A DNA stretch of 30,404 nt from a virus, in the IMG/VR virus record IMGVR_UViG_3300025759_009106, positions 1 through 30,404 of that record, one strand, 5' to 3'. The position numbers and the translations under genes are program-made. Of the stretch, positions 1 through 9,039 are shown piece by piece; positions within the stretch are counted from its first letter, which is position 1, and each line of letters begins with the position of its first letter. The notes below the pieces were generated by a model that worked only from the letters and a program-made list of their open reading frames with translations, was not told the DNA's origin and searched no databases.

Positions 1-2
1 GT

Positions 3-206
3 TTCGGTGGAGACGGATTAAACTCTTATGAGATTGGGGCAGTAGAAAGAGCCAACCCAGTAGTGAGTAAGCCGTTAAGAATGACAACATCAAGCAATCA
101 CACCTATGGAACAGCCGTTCCTTACTTTGTAGTAATCGAGGTAAACGAGGCACCAGCAGACTCTGGACCAGAAGGTCAGATCATATTTAGGAAAGCCCAA
201 CAATGA
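3..206 (+). CDS. C-terminal end of a virion/tail protein (partial)
   Basis: Frame 3 is open from the window edge to a TGA at 204-206, giving 67 residues. The other two forward frames stop within the first 32 bases. The sequence has no recognisable catalytic motif; it includes a beta-rich stretch (YGTAVPYFVVIEV) and ends FRKAQQ. The stop overlaps the next gene's start as ATGA, so the two are probably translationally coupled. Its position before a repeat-bearing tail-type protein suggests a tail fibre or tail-associated structural protein, but this is an inference from context only. The N-terminal part lies outside the window. Confidence 0.7.
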   Translation, partial: FGGDGLNSYEIGAVERANPVVSKPLRMTTSSNHTYGTAVPYFVVIEVNEAPADSGPEGQIIFRKAQQ

Positions 207-1438
207 GTAATCATATTGGAGGACCGGGCCAACCCGGAGGACCACCAGAAGAGAATGGAAAACTGTGGATTAGAGACAACACAGGAACAGCCTTAGAAAT
301 AAGCGATGTATGGATTAGAGAAGAAGGACAACTTAAAAAAATTGATAAGATTTGGATTAGAGATGGTTCATATGCATATTCATCTACTGTTCATTATGAC
401 AACTTACCAGAACCCTTAATAGCACCACCTACACCGACATATAACGAACAGGCGATTGCTAAAGGACACAAAAGAGAACTATATGTTCCTCAAGCAGCAG
501 GCGATTCAAATAGTACTGGTACTATAAATGATTCAGCAGTTCTTAGTTACATTGCAGGACGACCTTGGTTAAACGACGCAGAATATGGGATTCTTGATTT
601 TGAAACCCCATACATGAGTTGGTTGGCTCAAGGCGTAAGCAATCCACCAGATGATAATTATTATCAAGCATTGACTGAAATGATAGATCTTATTCAACAA
701 GTTAAGGCTGCATTTCCGCAGATTAAGTGGGCTTTTTATGGTGAGCCAAATGTCAGATTTTTTGTTTATGACAATACTTGGTATGGCTTAGAGCAAAGTA
801 ATCAACATCATTTAATAAATGAAAGATTAGACCAGTATGTAGCAGCATATGGTCCACTTCTTGATAAGCAGGATTACATATCACCTTCATTTTTTGATAA
901 ATATGTAGCCCCAGAAAGATCTGAGCAAACTAAAAGATGGGTGCATTATAATATAGAAGCAAGTAAAAGACATAATGAAGAAAGAAACCAAAACAAACTA
1001 ATAATTCCAATGCTATGTCCAATGTATCAATATATAAATATTGGTGATGATTACTTGCCAATATTTGTAGGTAGTGAAGAAGTAAGAGATGAAATGATTT
1101 ATCCAGCATTGGAAAATGGGTCGTATAATAACTTTACTTTATGGTCTGGTCAAACTTTTTGGGTACCAAGTGCGTTTAATCTATCGACATATCCTCTAGA
1201 TTGGACAGTTCTTCCACAAAACGAACAAGCCATGGGTCAACGAATAAGCAGATATAGAGCAGCATATACTGAAGAATTTTTTAATGGTGTTGCCCCAGAT
1301 TGGAACAGCCCAGAAGACGAAGAAACACTAAGGCACGCTGTGTGCCAAAGAATGATTCAATACATGGATGACATGAAAGCAGATGCTATTGAAAAATTAC
1401 AAACCAATCCAATAACACAATTGGTATACGAAATCTAA
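203..1438 (+). CDS. Putative tail-fibre / TIM-barrel-like virion protein
   Basis: 411 aa. The start at 203 overlaps the upstream stop (ATGA) and has AGGA at 189-192. The N-terminus is Gly/Pro-rich and then carries three spaced copies of a short beta motif: KLWIRDNTG (about residue 20), DVWIREEG (35) and KIWIRDGS (49). Such repeated W-[IV]-R-[DE] units occur in phage tail proteins. The remainder looks like one alpha/beta domain with alternating strand-like segments (GILDFETPY, KWAFYGEPNVRFF, LIIPMLCPMYQY, FTLWSGQTFWV), reminiscent of glycoside-hydrolase-type TIM barrels with acidic residues at strand ends. I cannot assign a family. A receptor-binding or glycan-degrading role, or even a wall-lytic role given the lysis genes just downstream, are all possible. 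The function call is tentative; the gene itself is certain. Confidence 0.75.
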   Translation: MSNHIGGPGQPGGPPEENGKLWIRDNTGTALEISDVWIREEGQLKKIDKIWIRDGSYAYSSTVHYDNLPEPLIAPPTPTYNEQAIAKGHKRELYVPQAAGDSNSTGTINDSAVLSYIAGRPWLNDAEYGILDFETPYMSWLAQGVSNPPDDNYYQALTEMIDLIQQVKAAFPQIKWAFYGEPNVRFFVYDNTWYGLEQSNQHHLINERLDQYVAAYGPLLDKQDYISPSFFDKYVAPERSEQTKRWVHYNIEASKRHNEERNQNKLIIPMLCPMYQYINIGDDYLPIFVGSEEVRDEMIYPALENGSYNNFTLWSGQTFWVPSAFNLSTYPLDWTVLPQNEQAMGQRISRYRAAYTEEFFNGVAPDWNSPEDEETLRHAVCQRMIQYMDDMKADAIEKLQTNPITQLVYEI

Positions 1439-1450
1439 AGGAGAGATACA

Positions 1451-1714
1451 ATGGAAGGAAGGCACCCAGACTTATCAACTGTTTTACAATTGCTTCAGAT
1501 AGTAATTATTGCTATAGGTTTGGCTGGAGTATTTGTAAGAGTAGGTGAGTATCAGGCAAACCAAATCTACAACACAGGCCAACTACAGGATCTAAAAGAA
1601 ATTGTAGAAGAGTTGACCAAATCGCAGATTGAGTTTGTTGCAACAGATGCTGCTTTAAAGGAGAGAATAGATGCGCTTAGAGTACGCATGGATCGTCTTG
1701 ATCGTTCTAATTAA
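1451..1714 (+). CDS. Small TM plus coiled-coil protein (i-spanin-like or holin-like)
   Basis: 87 aa, with a strong SD (AAAGGAG, 1437-1443) 7 nt before the ATG. One hydrophobic segment spans about residues 12-31 (LQLLQIVIIAIGLAGVFVRV). It is followed by a highly charged, heptad-like helix to the C-terminus, ending in KERIDALRVRMDRLDRSN. N-terminal anchor plus coiled coil is the topology of phage inner-membrane spanins (Rz type), and also of some small holin-like proteins. The next gene is a lipoprotein whose start lies inside this gene (44-bp overlap), an arrangement familiar from Rz/Rz1 pairs. A lysis role is inferred from topology and context, not from recognised homology. Confidence 0.7.
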   Translation: MEGRHPDLSTVLQLLQIVIIAIGLAGVFVRVGEYQANQIYNTGQLQDLKEIVEELTKSQIEFVATDAALKERIDALRVRMDRLDRSN

Positions 1715-2228
1715 TGGGTGTTCCCCTTCCAAACAAATAGGAAAGAATGTTGTAGAGGTTTCTAGAGTAGCACAGTCAAGCAAAGAGCGATTCCAAACTA
1801 TTGAGGAAGAGGTCCGTAAAACCGAGCATATGGATGTTCTGCTCATCAGTGATGAAGCAAAGCATGGAGCAAAAGAACAACAAGATATTATTGATATTAT
1901 GTATAACACCGTGGAACTGTTACCAGAGATTGATGACACAGTTCCATGGTGGGCACCAATACTGGAATACGGATTGTTGTCATTAGGAATCATAGGAGCC
2001 TTCGTCATCCTATGGTACCTTGGATTGGGAAAACCAATTAGAGCGTTTATGAGATTGTTTGCCTCAATGATTCCCGAAGGGAAGAAAGAAACTGCAAAGT
2101 TGATGATTGAGGCAGAGGACGATACTTCCAGAACAAGCATCAGAGAAGCCGTGGCTGTTCTCAGAGCAACAGACAAGGACTTTGATGCTGCATACAAGAA
2201 GGAGAAAAAACAATGGAAGCATTCCTAG
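1671..2228 (+). CDS. Lipoprotein with internal TM segment (u-spanin-like?)
   Basis: 185 aa. The start is chosen because AAAGGAG (1657-1663) sits 7 nt upstream, although it lies within the preceding gene. The N-terminus MRLEYAWIVLIVLINGCSPS is a lipoprotein signal with the lipobox ending at C17. Ser follows the Cys, so the Lol rule predicts outer-membrane sorting. A charged, probably helical segment (about 25-75) follows, then a clear TM segment at about 95-119 (PILEYGLLSLGIIGAFVILW). A roughly 65-aa basic/acidic tail containing KKETAKLM and DDTSRTSIREAV ends the protein. N-terminal acylation plus a later inner-membrane anchor is the layout of unimolecular spanins such as T1 gp11. The long C-terminal tail is unusual for that class. 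It overlaps the following 35-aa gene. Confidence 0.75.
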   Translation: MRLEYAWIVLIVLINGCSPSKQIGKNVVEVSRVAQSSKERFQTIEEEVRKTEHMDVLLISDEAKHGAKEQQDIIDIMYNTVELLPEIDDTVPWWAPILEYGLLSLGIIGAFVILWYLGLGKPIRAFMRLFASMIPEGKKETAKLMIEAEDDTSRTSIREAVAVLRATDKDFDAAYKKEKKQWKHS

Positions 2229-2320
2229 GAAGTTTGTGGTTTGCTGGGCTGATGTGCCTAGCCGGATACATCGCAGGATGTGTATTTCCCATCTCTAAGA
2301 TTAGAAGTCTTATTCGATGA
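2213..2320 (+). CDS. 35-aa single-TM peptide
   Basis: ATG at 2213 is preceded by AAGGAG at 2199-2204 (8 nt spacing) and the ORF ends with TGA at 2318-2320. The product is mostly hydrophobic (MEAFLGSLWFAGLMCLAGYI, then AGCVFP) with a basic tail (SKIRSLIR), so an N-out/C-in or tail-anchored membrane peptide is expected. The start overlaps the lipoprotein gene by 16 bp and the stop overlaps the terminase small-subunit start as ATGA. The good SD, tight overlaps and membrane character make it a likely real gene. A small holin or holin-modulating peptide would fit the neighbourhood, but nothing in the sequence proves it. Confidence 0.65.
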   Translation: MEAFLGSLWFAGLMCLAGYIAGCVFPISKIRSLIR

Positions 2321-2538
2321 AGAGTAAAGTACAGATCTTAAATGAGATGCTACTGGATTCACTTGTTCGGGATCTCAAGGATCCTGACAAGTGTACTCCG
2401 GGGCTGTATACTGTCATCCGTGGCATTATCAATGACAATAGAGAGTCGGCAGATGGCATCCCAAGCCAAGCCCTTGAAGAAGTAACCAAGGCAATGTCCG
2501 AGGCTGCACCCTTCAAGATCAAGGAATCTACATATTGA
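2317..2538 (+). CDS. terS: Terminase small subunit (T7 gp18 / DNA maturase A-like)
   Basis: 73 aa, predicted mostly helical. The signature is an N-terminal helix followed by DLKDPDKCTPGLYTVIRGI and IINDN, a pattern I recognise from T7-like small terminase (maturase A) proteins. Those recognise the packaging site and present concatemeric DNA to the large subunit. There is no obvious SD; the ATG overlaps the preceding stop (ATGA), so translation is probably coupled. The gene ends in TTGA, where TTG begins the large-subunit gene, the usual neighbour. The length is somewhat shorter than T7 gp18. Confidence 0.8.
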   Translation: MKSKVQILNEMLLDSLVRDLKDPDKCTPGLYTVIRGIINDNRESADGIPSQALEEVTKAMSEAAPFKIKESTY

Positions 2539-4199
2539 TTAAACCTACTGAAGAAGTCGTTAATGATTTCAGGAACCATGTGTTCTTTTGCATGAAGCAC
2601 CTAGGACTTGGAGAGCCTACCCCCATGCAATATGAAATCTCAAGACAACTTCAGTATGGGCCAAACGATTTCATTCTGGCGGCTGGGCGTGGAACAGGGA
2701 AGTCCACGCTCACCGCCATGTTTGCCTCATGGTTCATGATGGCAAACCCAAACAAGACTGTATTGGTGTTGTCTGCCACCCAACAGAAAGCCATTGAGTT
2801 TGTGTCTCAAACAAGAAAGATCTTGAACATGGTGCCATACTGCAATCACATGATTCCAGATGAGCATACCAAGGACTCGGCACTTGGCTTCAATCACAAT
2901 ATCAGAACATCATTCACACAGGATCTATCCTGCACTGCCAGAGGATCCACCTCTCAGATCACAGGACTTCACGCAGATCTTATTGTCTGTGATGACGTAG
3001 AGATCTCAACCAATACCCAAACAGTAGAAGCAAGAGAGCGTCTTCTTCACAAACTAACCGAACTAGAGTCCGTCAGGAACAAGGGATCAAGAGTCCTGTT
3101 CCTAGGGACACCGCACTCTGCGGAATCAATATACACAGTACTCAAGCAATCATATCCAATGGTCAAGTATCCTGCTCTCATGCCTGACCAAAGCCTTCCC
3201 GGTGAATCCGAGGATGTTGCTGATTGGATATGGGATCTTAGTTTTGCTGCTGGCGAGTCCACCCAGCCTGAGCGTTTTGATACGGAAATGCTCATGGAAC
3301 GCAAGGCTAAGATTGGACCCAAGGCTTTTGCCTTGCAATACATGCTTGATACTACCCTGTCAGATATAGACAAGTATCCGTTGAAGCTGTCCGATCTCAT
3401 CGTATTCGATGTACCGTTTGACAAGGCTCCAGAGAAAGTCATCTGGCAGGGTCAAAACGCCAATAAGAAGATGCCTAGTTGGGGATTGGGTGGGGATATG
3501 ATCATGGAACCTATGCACATATCCTCAAACTATGTGGACTATCAACATAGACACATGGTCATAGATCCCTCTGGTCGTGGAGCAGATGAGACTGCGGTAT
3601 GCATCGCTTCCACGGCTGGTGGGATGATCTATATCCATGAACTTGCTGGATGGGAAGGGGGATACAATGATGCTGTCCTAAACAAAATTGCTAAATTATG
3701 TTTGGAATATGGTATCAAAATGGTACGGGTAGAGTCCAACTTTGGTGATGGTCTCTTTTCCAAAGTCATTACCCCATTCCTCATTGAGAACTGTGGGCGT
3801 ATAGGCATCGAGGAGTTCCGTGTATCGGGGCGGAAGGAAGCAAGGATGTTGGATACCCTAGAGCCTGTGATGGCCCAGCATCGCCTTATATGGGATCGTA
3901 GGGTAGCCAAGGATGAGAAGAACCAGATCCAACTCACACGCCTTACAGACGAACGTGGGTGCCTCAAGCACGATGACCGGGTGGATGCCTTGGCTAGTGC
4001 TGTGGACTTCTACAAGGACATGATGCAATACAATACGGATAAGTTGGTAAAGGAAAACAGACAGAAGGAATGGGAAAGGACGGTTGCTAGTTGGGCTAGC
4101 AACTTCAGGGCATCTGAGTGGATTCCGCATAGCGGAGCAATCAGGGAACTCACTGCCCAGCCAAAGGAAAAAAAACGCAACCAGTGGGGATGGAGGTAA
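2535..4199 (+). CDS. terL: Terminase large subunit (T7 gp19 / DNA maturase B-like)
   Basis: 554 aa, close to the usual length for T7-type large terminases. This is the ATP-driven packaging motor and nuclease that docks on the portal. Visible motifs are Walker A AAGRGTGKS (residues 49-57), Walker B LIVCDDVE (149-156, catalytic E156), and a coupling motif near VLFLGTPHS (187-195). The RNase H-like nuclease contributes D344 (MVIDPSGRGADET), E400 (RVESNFGDG) and D480/D481 with D484 (KHDDRVDAL). The start is a TTG at 2535 overlapping the TerS stop, with AAGGA at 2521-2525; no better ATG lies before the conserved N-terminus. Here the packaging genes precede the ejection proteins, unlike T7, where gp18/gp19 follow gp14-16 and the tail fibre gene. 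Confidence 0.95.
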   Translation: MIKPTEEVVNDFRNHVFFCMKHLGLGEPTPMQYEISRQLQYGPNDFILAAGRGTGKSTLTAMFASWFMMANPNKTVLVLSATQQKAIEFVSQTRKILNMVPYCNHMIPDEHTKDSALGFNHNIRTSFTQDLSCTARGSTSQITGLHADLIVCDDVEISTNTQTVEARERLLHKLTELESVRNKGSRVLFLGTPHSAESIYTVLKQSYPMVKYPALMPDQSLPGESEDVADWIWDLSFAAGESTQPERFDTEMLMERKAKIGPKAFALQYMLDTTLSDIDKYPLKLSDLIVFDVPFDKAPEKVIWQGQNANKKMPSWGLGGDMIMEPMHISSNYVDYQHRHMVIDPSGRGADETAVCIASTAGGMIYIHELAGWEGGYNDAVLNKIAKLCLEYGIKMVRVESNFGDGLFSKVITPFLIENCGRIGIEEFRVSGRKEARMLDTLEPVMAQHRLIWDRRVAKDEKNQIQLTRLTDERGCLKHDDRVDALASAVDFYKDMMQYNTDKLVKENRQKEWERTVASWASNFRASEWIPHSGAIRELTAQPKEKKRNQWGWR

Positions 4200-4202
4200 C
4201 AT

Positions 4203-4895
4203 ATGGTAGATCCACTTTCATGGGTAGGTTTGGGTGTTGGTGTACTAGGGGGTATATTCCAAGGTTTTGGAGCAAACGCTGCAAGACAGGATGCAATCAA
4301 TCAGTGGGTTCAGGGGGAAATGCAAAAAGCCATCAACAATGGCAAAGAACTCTTTAACGCCACATATCAACAGCAACAAGTGCATGACCGAAATGCAGCA
4401 ATAGTAAAGTCTTCTTATATTTTTCAACAAGACTCATTGGATTCAGCAAGGTCTCAATTCAATTTTGCTCAAAACCAAATCTCCCAAAACTATAGGGCTT
4501 ATCGAGGTGCCTTGGCTAATCAACTAGCCTCCAGTAGAATTTCTGGAGGAACAAGTAGTGCATTGTCCCTATCACAAAGTGCTAACTTTCTAAAACAAAC
4601 ACTACAAACAGAAAAGAATCTTAAACAAGCAGAGAAAAATATTGACAGACAAATGCAAAATATGCTAGCACAACAAAGGAACGATATTATTATTCCTAAT
4701 GTTCAACTTTCTAGTGCCAAACCAGCGGGACCATCTCCATGGAACATGGCTGCTGGTCTGACATCAGGAGTTGCAACAGGACTTGGCTTGTATGCCCAGT
4801 TGCAAGGACCAGCAGGAATAGATGTACAACCGGCAATAAATGGCGGTCCTGTGGGATATCATCATTCCAATACCTTTGTTGGCGCTCCCTTGTAA
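4203..4895 (+). CDS. Internal virion protein, T7 gp14-like
   Basis: 230 aa with SD GGAGG (4192-4196) six nt before the ATG. The N-terminus is a Gly-rich hydrophobic segment (LSWVGLGVGVLGGIFQGFGA). A long Gln/Asn/Ala-rich helical region follows (about 30-170), then a second hydrophobic Gly/Ala segment (MAAGLTSGVATGLGLYAQL, about 181-199). Size, order and composition match T7 gp14, the core protein that inserts in the outer membrane as the first part of the DNA-ejection conduit. The phrase YRGALANQLASSRISGGTSS resembles gp14-type YxAxxxQxxxSR segments. It heads a four-gene run of ejection-type proteins and has no cysteine. Confidence 0.8.
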   Translation: MVDPLSWVGLGVGVLGGIFQGFGANAARQDAINQWVQGEMQKAINNGKELFNATYQQQQVHDRNAAIVKSSYIFQQDSLDSARSQFNFAQNQISQNYRAYRGALANQLASSRISGGTSSALSLSQSANFLKQTLQTEKNLKQAEKNIDRQMQNMLAQQRNDIIIPNVQLSSAKPAGPSPWNMAAGLTSGVATGLGLYAQLQGPAGIDVQPAINGGPVGYHHSNTFVGAPL

Positions 4896-4909
4896 GTTAA
4901 GGAGAAAAA

Positions 4910-7900
4910 ATGATTGATCCAAGATTAATAAAACCAGAAGACATCCAACCACTAACAGACACTGTTACTCCAACCCCACGTTATGTTGGACAAGGTAGCA
5001 TTTCTGGTGGCAGCGTTCAACTAGGTGATGTGTATTCTAGAGGACCATCAGATGCAGAGACTATGTACAATAGCCTTGCCTCGATTGCTCAATCTGCTGG
5101 ATCAATCCTTTTGGCTCCACAACAAATAGAAGCACAGCGAAGAAGAGCAACCCAACTTGAAAAAGAAAAGTTGAATGAAGCAGACAGAGGATTGATTCTT
5201 GCCTATGAACAGGCAGAACGAGATGCAATGAACGCTCAAAAGAATGGGCTTAGTTTTTCCTATAAGGGAGAGCAATATAACACTACGGATGCTAGTTCAT
5301 TTGCTTCCTTAAGAATGAACATGGCAGAGAACATGCTGAGTGGCTTAGTCACACCTGAAGGAAAACTAAGCCGATCAGAAAAAATTGGAGCCATTCTACA
5401 AGAGAGAAACAAAAGTTGGGATTCAAGAGCCGAAGATCTGTACAAAGAATGGGAACTTAGGTACAATGAAATTATGGCTGATAACTCTCTTTTAGATCCC
5501 TCAGCAAAGTTTGATATAGTTTCCAAAGATCCAACACTCAAGCGTCTTTCTAGACAACTCACATCTTTGGGTGACAATCCTAATAGTAAAACAAGAGAAA
5601 TAGTTGAGGGTGGAATAGGTCTTGCAATGCGGACCTTAGGTTCTGAAGCACAGAGATATAATACCAATAACCAACTTGTAGGAGTGCAATCTGCAATTGG
5701 TGGTATGATGGAAGAACTGTCAAATAACCCAGAGTTTGGAAGTGTTTTAGTAGCCGGGGACATAAACAACCCAGAGTCTTTAATTCCTGTTGTTAATGCT
5801 TTATTTAAAGGAACATCATCCAATCCCAGAACAATGGAAAAGATTGGGATTTTAAATGCTGGGACTCCTCAGCAAGCAATTAACCCAGATTCTCTAGTTG
5901 CATCTCTTATTGAGGGCAACGATGTAGAAGGTTCTTTAAAGGCAATTTATACAATCATTACTACAGATGAATTAGAACAAGCGGGTATAAACCCACCAGT
6001 TGCAAGAAGAATTGCTTCTAACTTTGTTGAAACAGAGTCAAGAACAAATGGACTTCTTGATAAACTGGAAAGACAGATTGCCTCAATAAGAAGAACCAAC
6101 GAACAAAATGCTGCATTAATTGGTTTAATGGCATCTCAAAAAGAAGCAATTGAGTCAGGCGACCCAAAAAACTTTAGTTTTGTTGGTAGAAATTTAAAGG
6201 AAACATTTGATAACCATCTTAGTATGGCTTCTGCATTTGGAAATAAGTCAGGAGTAACAATTGTTGACTTACTTGATTTTTCAGCAAGAGCCGCAACAAA
6301 CTTATCCTCAAGAATTTTTCCAGATGCAGATCCACAAAACGAAACATTAAGAACTCAGTTGGAATTCAATGTTAGAGACGCAATCAACGAAGGTTTTTAT
6401 CGTATTGATGAAGAAACAAGTCGTGTTTTAATTACAGAAAAAGGCATAGCATTTAGAGAATCAAGAATTGAAGATGAGTTTAGATTAGCAGTAAGAGCAG
6501 AACCTGAGTTTGGTGGATTATTCTTATCAGAAATGAGTAATGTAGAAAGAAGATCATTACACGATTCCATAATTTTTGCAAAAACACCAAGCGAAGCCAT
6601 TAATCTATATAAAGAAAATCTATTAACCCAATTAAAGTCCACTTTTCCAGAATTAACAAACAAATCAGATGAGGAAATACTTGCTGCTATTGGTCAACCA
6701 ACAAGAAATAACAGAGCAACAACCGATCTAAATGGAATTGTTGGATATAGAAACGCTCAGGCAATAAGAAACCAAGTAGAAAGTTCGGTTAAAAGTATAC
6801 AAAGTGAATTTGGTGATATACTAAAAGGAAGTCAGGTAGATCAAAAGGATGTTCCCGGTGTAGCAAAGTTTAGAAATCCAGCATATATGCATGATGTAAA
6901 CGCTGAGGCAGACCAAGTAAGCATTATGTATTTGGATAACTTTATAAAAACATATATCAATACTAAAGAACCAAAAACACCAGAGGAAATAAGCGAAGCA
7001 ATAGACTCTTATCTCAGGGCTTCTGTTGATTCAGATACAACGAATGAAGATTATTTAATTATACGAGAGTCGTTTGTTGCAAATCTTAAATCTAGAATGC
7101 AATACAATGCTCAAATAGAGGGAATACAAAGACATTTAGGTTTCCCTGTTCCAGAAGATCAAGAAACACATGTAGACCAGCGAAGCCTAAGTGTTTTCTT
7201 GGATGATAGATACTACAATGAAGATGGAACACCTAATGAATTATTTGCAATAGAGTACCCACATTATATAGCAAGAGCAACATCTCCTACTTTATCTGAT
7301 GATACAAGAAGCCAGTTAGCAAGTACACTAATAGACTTAACATCAAGAGCAGCAAACCCCTCTGAAGGAGAAAGATCAAGATATTTATTAGGTAAAACTA
7401 TGTTCCTTTTGGCCTATAGCCTAGCAAAGACAGAAGGATTATCAGAAGATCCAGACACCATTACAAGAACATTTGATATCCCCAATCAAGAAAGCATTGA
7501 TCTTTATATTTTAAAAGAGGGATATTTAAATTTTCAGGATAAAATGTTTAGTAGACTGCAATCAAAAACGCCTGAAACCAATCAAGCAATACAGTTAATT
7601 GTAAGTGGTTATCAAGATATAATTGAACTAGGAACACTAAACCCAAATGTTCAGTCTAGAATAGTAGATGCAGCCACTGTACCTGCAAGAGAAAGAACCG
7701 CAAGATATTTTCCTAATTCTTCAGAACCTATTTCAAACCAAACAAACACAATTGTTAGAAATCCTAATGAGTTTTTTGATAAAGATGGAGACCCTCTTGA
7801 TAAAGCAGATGTTTTAAAACAAAAGGTAACTTCTTGGCTTCAGGTCGCTGCATTAAAGGGGGGAAGCGAGTACATATATAATGATAACATAAGATTAGAG

Positions 7901-9022
7901 GAAGGAAGAGAAGGGTTTGTTATTGGAGATCTTATGAGTGATCTTAGTTTGGCTTTTCTTCAGCCTTTTAATATACATGTTCCAGTAACCAAATTTGCTC
8001 TTGAAGGATATAAATTAACTTTAGAGCCGGGAGGAGAACGGGAAATTGAAATCAAAAAAGGAGATATGATTCCTTTAAATGAGTGGATAAGGTATTTTAA
8101 TGAAGCAGTTAAAGGAGAAAAAGATAGGGGACTGTTTGGTGGCTGGGGTTGGAATTATTATGACGACGAAACAACAGAAGTAATGCTAGATGTACTTACA
8201 ATCCCAACCCAAGTTTTTGGTGGTTCTGTAGGATTTACAGACATGATTGGAACAATGGCATCAGCAGTAATTTCTCCCAGTAGACAACCAAGTAAAGAAA
8301 TACCTCAACGAGATTTTTTAATGATGGCATCTACCTTTGATACGGTTAGGCAAAATGATCCAATGATTTCTTATTCTTTTGGTTATGAGGGAGAAAGACC
8401 AGTCAAGGTTAATAGAAGAATGGCTGTTCAAGGTTATCCTAATTTAACATTAGATTTTATGAAACCGCCAACACATGAGAATCAACAGGGTGAAAGAGTT
8501 CCCTACTTTTACAATCCAAATCAAGAAGCAGCCGCTCTAGTTTTAGAATCTAGAGTTCACACCGCTTCGGATCCAAATGCTTATAAAGAACAAAGGAAGA
8601 GGTTCTTTATAGACAATTCAGATTCTGATGGAAGAAACTTAGACATGATAGGTACACGACCAATTGACACCGATACAAATATTACTTTTGCAGAGTGGGT
8701 TGCCCAAACAGAAAGAGATACAGGAGCCACGCTAAACTTAGATCTTTCTAATGGATTTTGGCACAACTATGGAGCAAGCAAAACAAAGGATTTAAGTGAT
8801 GGGTTTAAACTTAATGGTGTTTACATCAACCCCAATGAACCACTAAGAATAGATAATAGTCAGGTAATCACTATTAGAAGATCTATGAAAGACGGGGAGT
8901 TGGTTGTTTATCCTGAACTTATAAAGTCAATTGATAAAAGCAAAACATTCGGGTTGTTAGGAAGACCAATTGATGCTAAACCACCAAGGCTACCCGCTCT
9001 TTTTCATATGCGTATAAGATAG
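4910..9022 (+). CDS. Large internal virion protein, probable gp15 counterpart
   Basis: 1370 aa, SD AAGGAG at 4899-4904, spacing 5. It is soluble-looking, rich in Asn/Ser/Glu and mainly helical in its first two thirds, with charged helices around residues 65-110 and 130-190. The C-terminal third is more beta-rich and aromatic, containing GGWGWNYYDDET and VPYFYNPNQEA. There are no Walker, lytic-transglycosylase or protease motifs that I can see, and no cysteine at all in 1370 residues. Position directly after the gp14-like gene suggests the gp15-type core protein, which in T7 (747 aa) forms the periplasmic tunnel with gp16. This version is nearly twice as long. The role is inferred from synteny and architecture rather than motifs. 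Confidence 0.7.
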   Translation: MIDPRLIKPEDIQPLTDTVTPTPRYVGQGSISGGSVQLGDVYSRGPSDAETMYNSLASIAQSAGSILLAPQQIEAQRRRATQLEKEKLNEADRGLILAYEQAERDAMNAQKNGLSFSYKGEQYNTTDASSFASLRMNMAENMLSGLVTPEGKLSRSEKIGAILQERNKSWDSRAEDLYKEWELRYNEIMADNSLLDPSAKFDIVSKDPTLKRLSRQLTSLGDNPNSKTREIVEGGIGLAMRTLGSEAQRYNTNNQLVGVQSAIGGMMEELSNNPEFGSVLVAGDINNPESLIPVVNALFKGTSSNPRTMEKIGILNAGTPQQAINPDSLVASLIEGNDVEGSLKAIYTIITTDELEQAGINPPVARRIASNFVETESRTNGLLDKLERQIASIRRTNEQNAALIGLMASQKEAIESGDPKNFSFVGRNLKETFDNHLSMASAFGNKSGVTIVDLLDFSARAATNLSSRIFPDADPQNETLRTQLEFNVRDAINEGFYRIDEETSRVLITEKGIAFRESRIEDEFRLAVRAEPEFGGLFLSEMSNVERRSLHDSIIFAKTPSEAINLYKENLLTQLKSTFPELTNKSDEEILAAIGQPTRNNRATTDLNGIVGYRNAQAIRNQVESSVKSIQSEFGDILKGSQVDQKDVPGVAKFRNPAYMHDVNAEADQVSIMYLDNFIKTYINTKEPKTPEEISEAIDSYLRASVDSDTTNEDYLIIRESFVANLKSRMQYNAQIEGIQRHLGFPVPEDQETHVDQRSLSVFLDDRYYNEDGTPNELFAIEYPHYIARATSPTLSDDTRSQLASTLIDLTSRAANPSEGERSRYLLGKTMFLLAYSLAKTEGLSEDPDTITRTFDIPNQESIDLYILKEGYLNFQDKMFSRLQSKTPETNQAIQLIVSGYQDIIELGTLNPNVQSRIVDAATVPARERTARYFPNSSEPISNQTNTIVRNPNEFFDKDGDPLDKADVLKQKVTSWLQVAALKGGSEYIYNDNIRLEEGREGFVIGDLMSDLSLAFLQPFNIHVPVTKFALEGYKLTLEPGGEREIEIKKGDMIPLNEWIRYFNEAVKGEKDRGLFGGWGWNYYDDETTEVMLDVLTIPTQVFGGSVGFTDMIGTMASAVISPSRQPSKEIPQRDFLMMASTFDTVRQNDPMISYSFGYEGERPVKVNRRMAVQGYPNLTLDFMKPPTHENQQGERVPYFYNPNQEAAALVLESRVHTASDPNAYKEQRKRFFIDNSDSDGRNLDMIGTRPIDTDTNITFAEWVAQTERDTGATLNLDLSNGFWHNYGASKTKDLSDGFKLNGVYINPNEPLRIDNSQVITIRRSMKDGELVVYPELIKSIDKSKTFGLLGRPIDAKPPRLPALFHMRIR

Positions 9023-9039
9023 TTATATAAGGAACTAAA

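Noticed and set aside
1655-2197. 180-aa minus-strand frame
   Set aside because: A shadow of the lipoprotein gene, which has a strong SD, lipobox and TM segment on the + strand.
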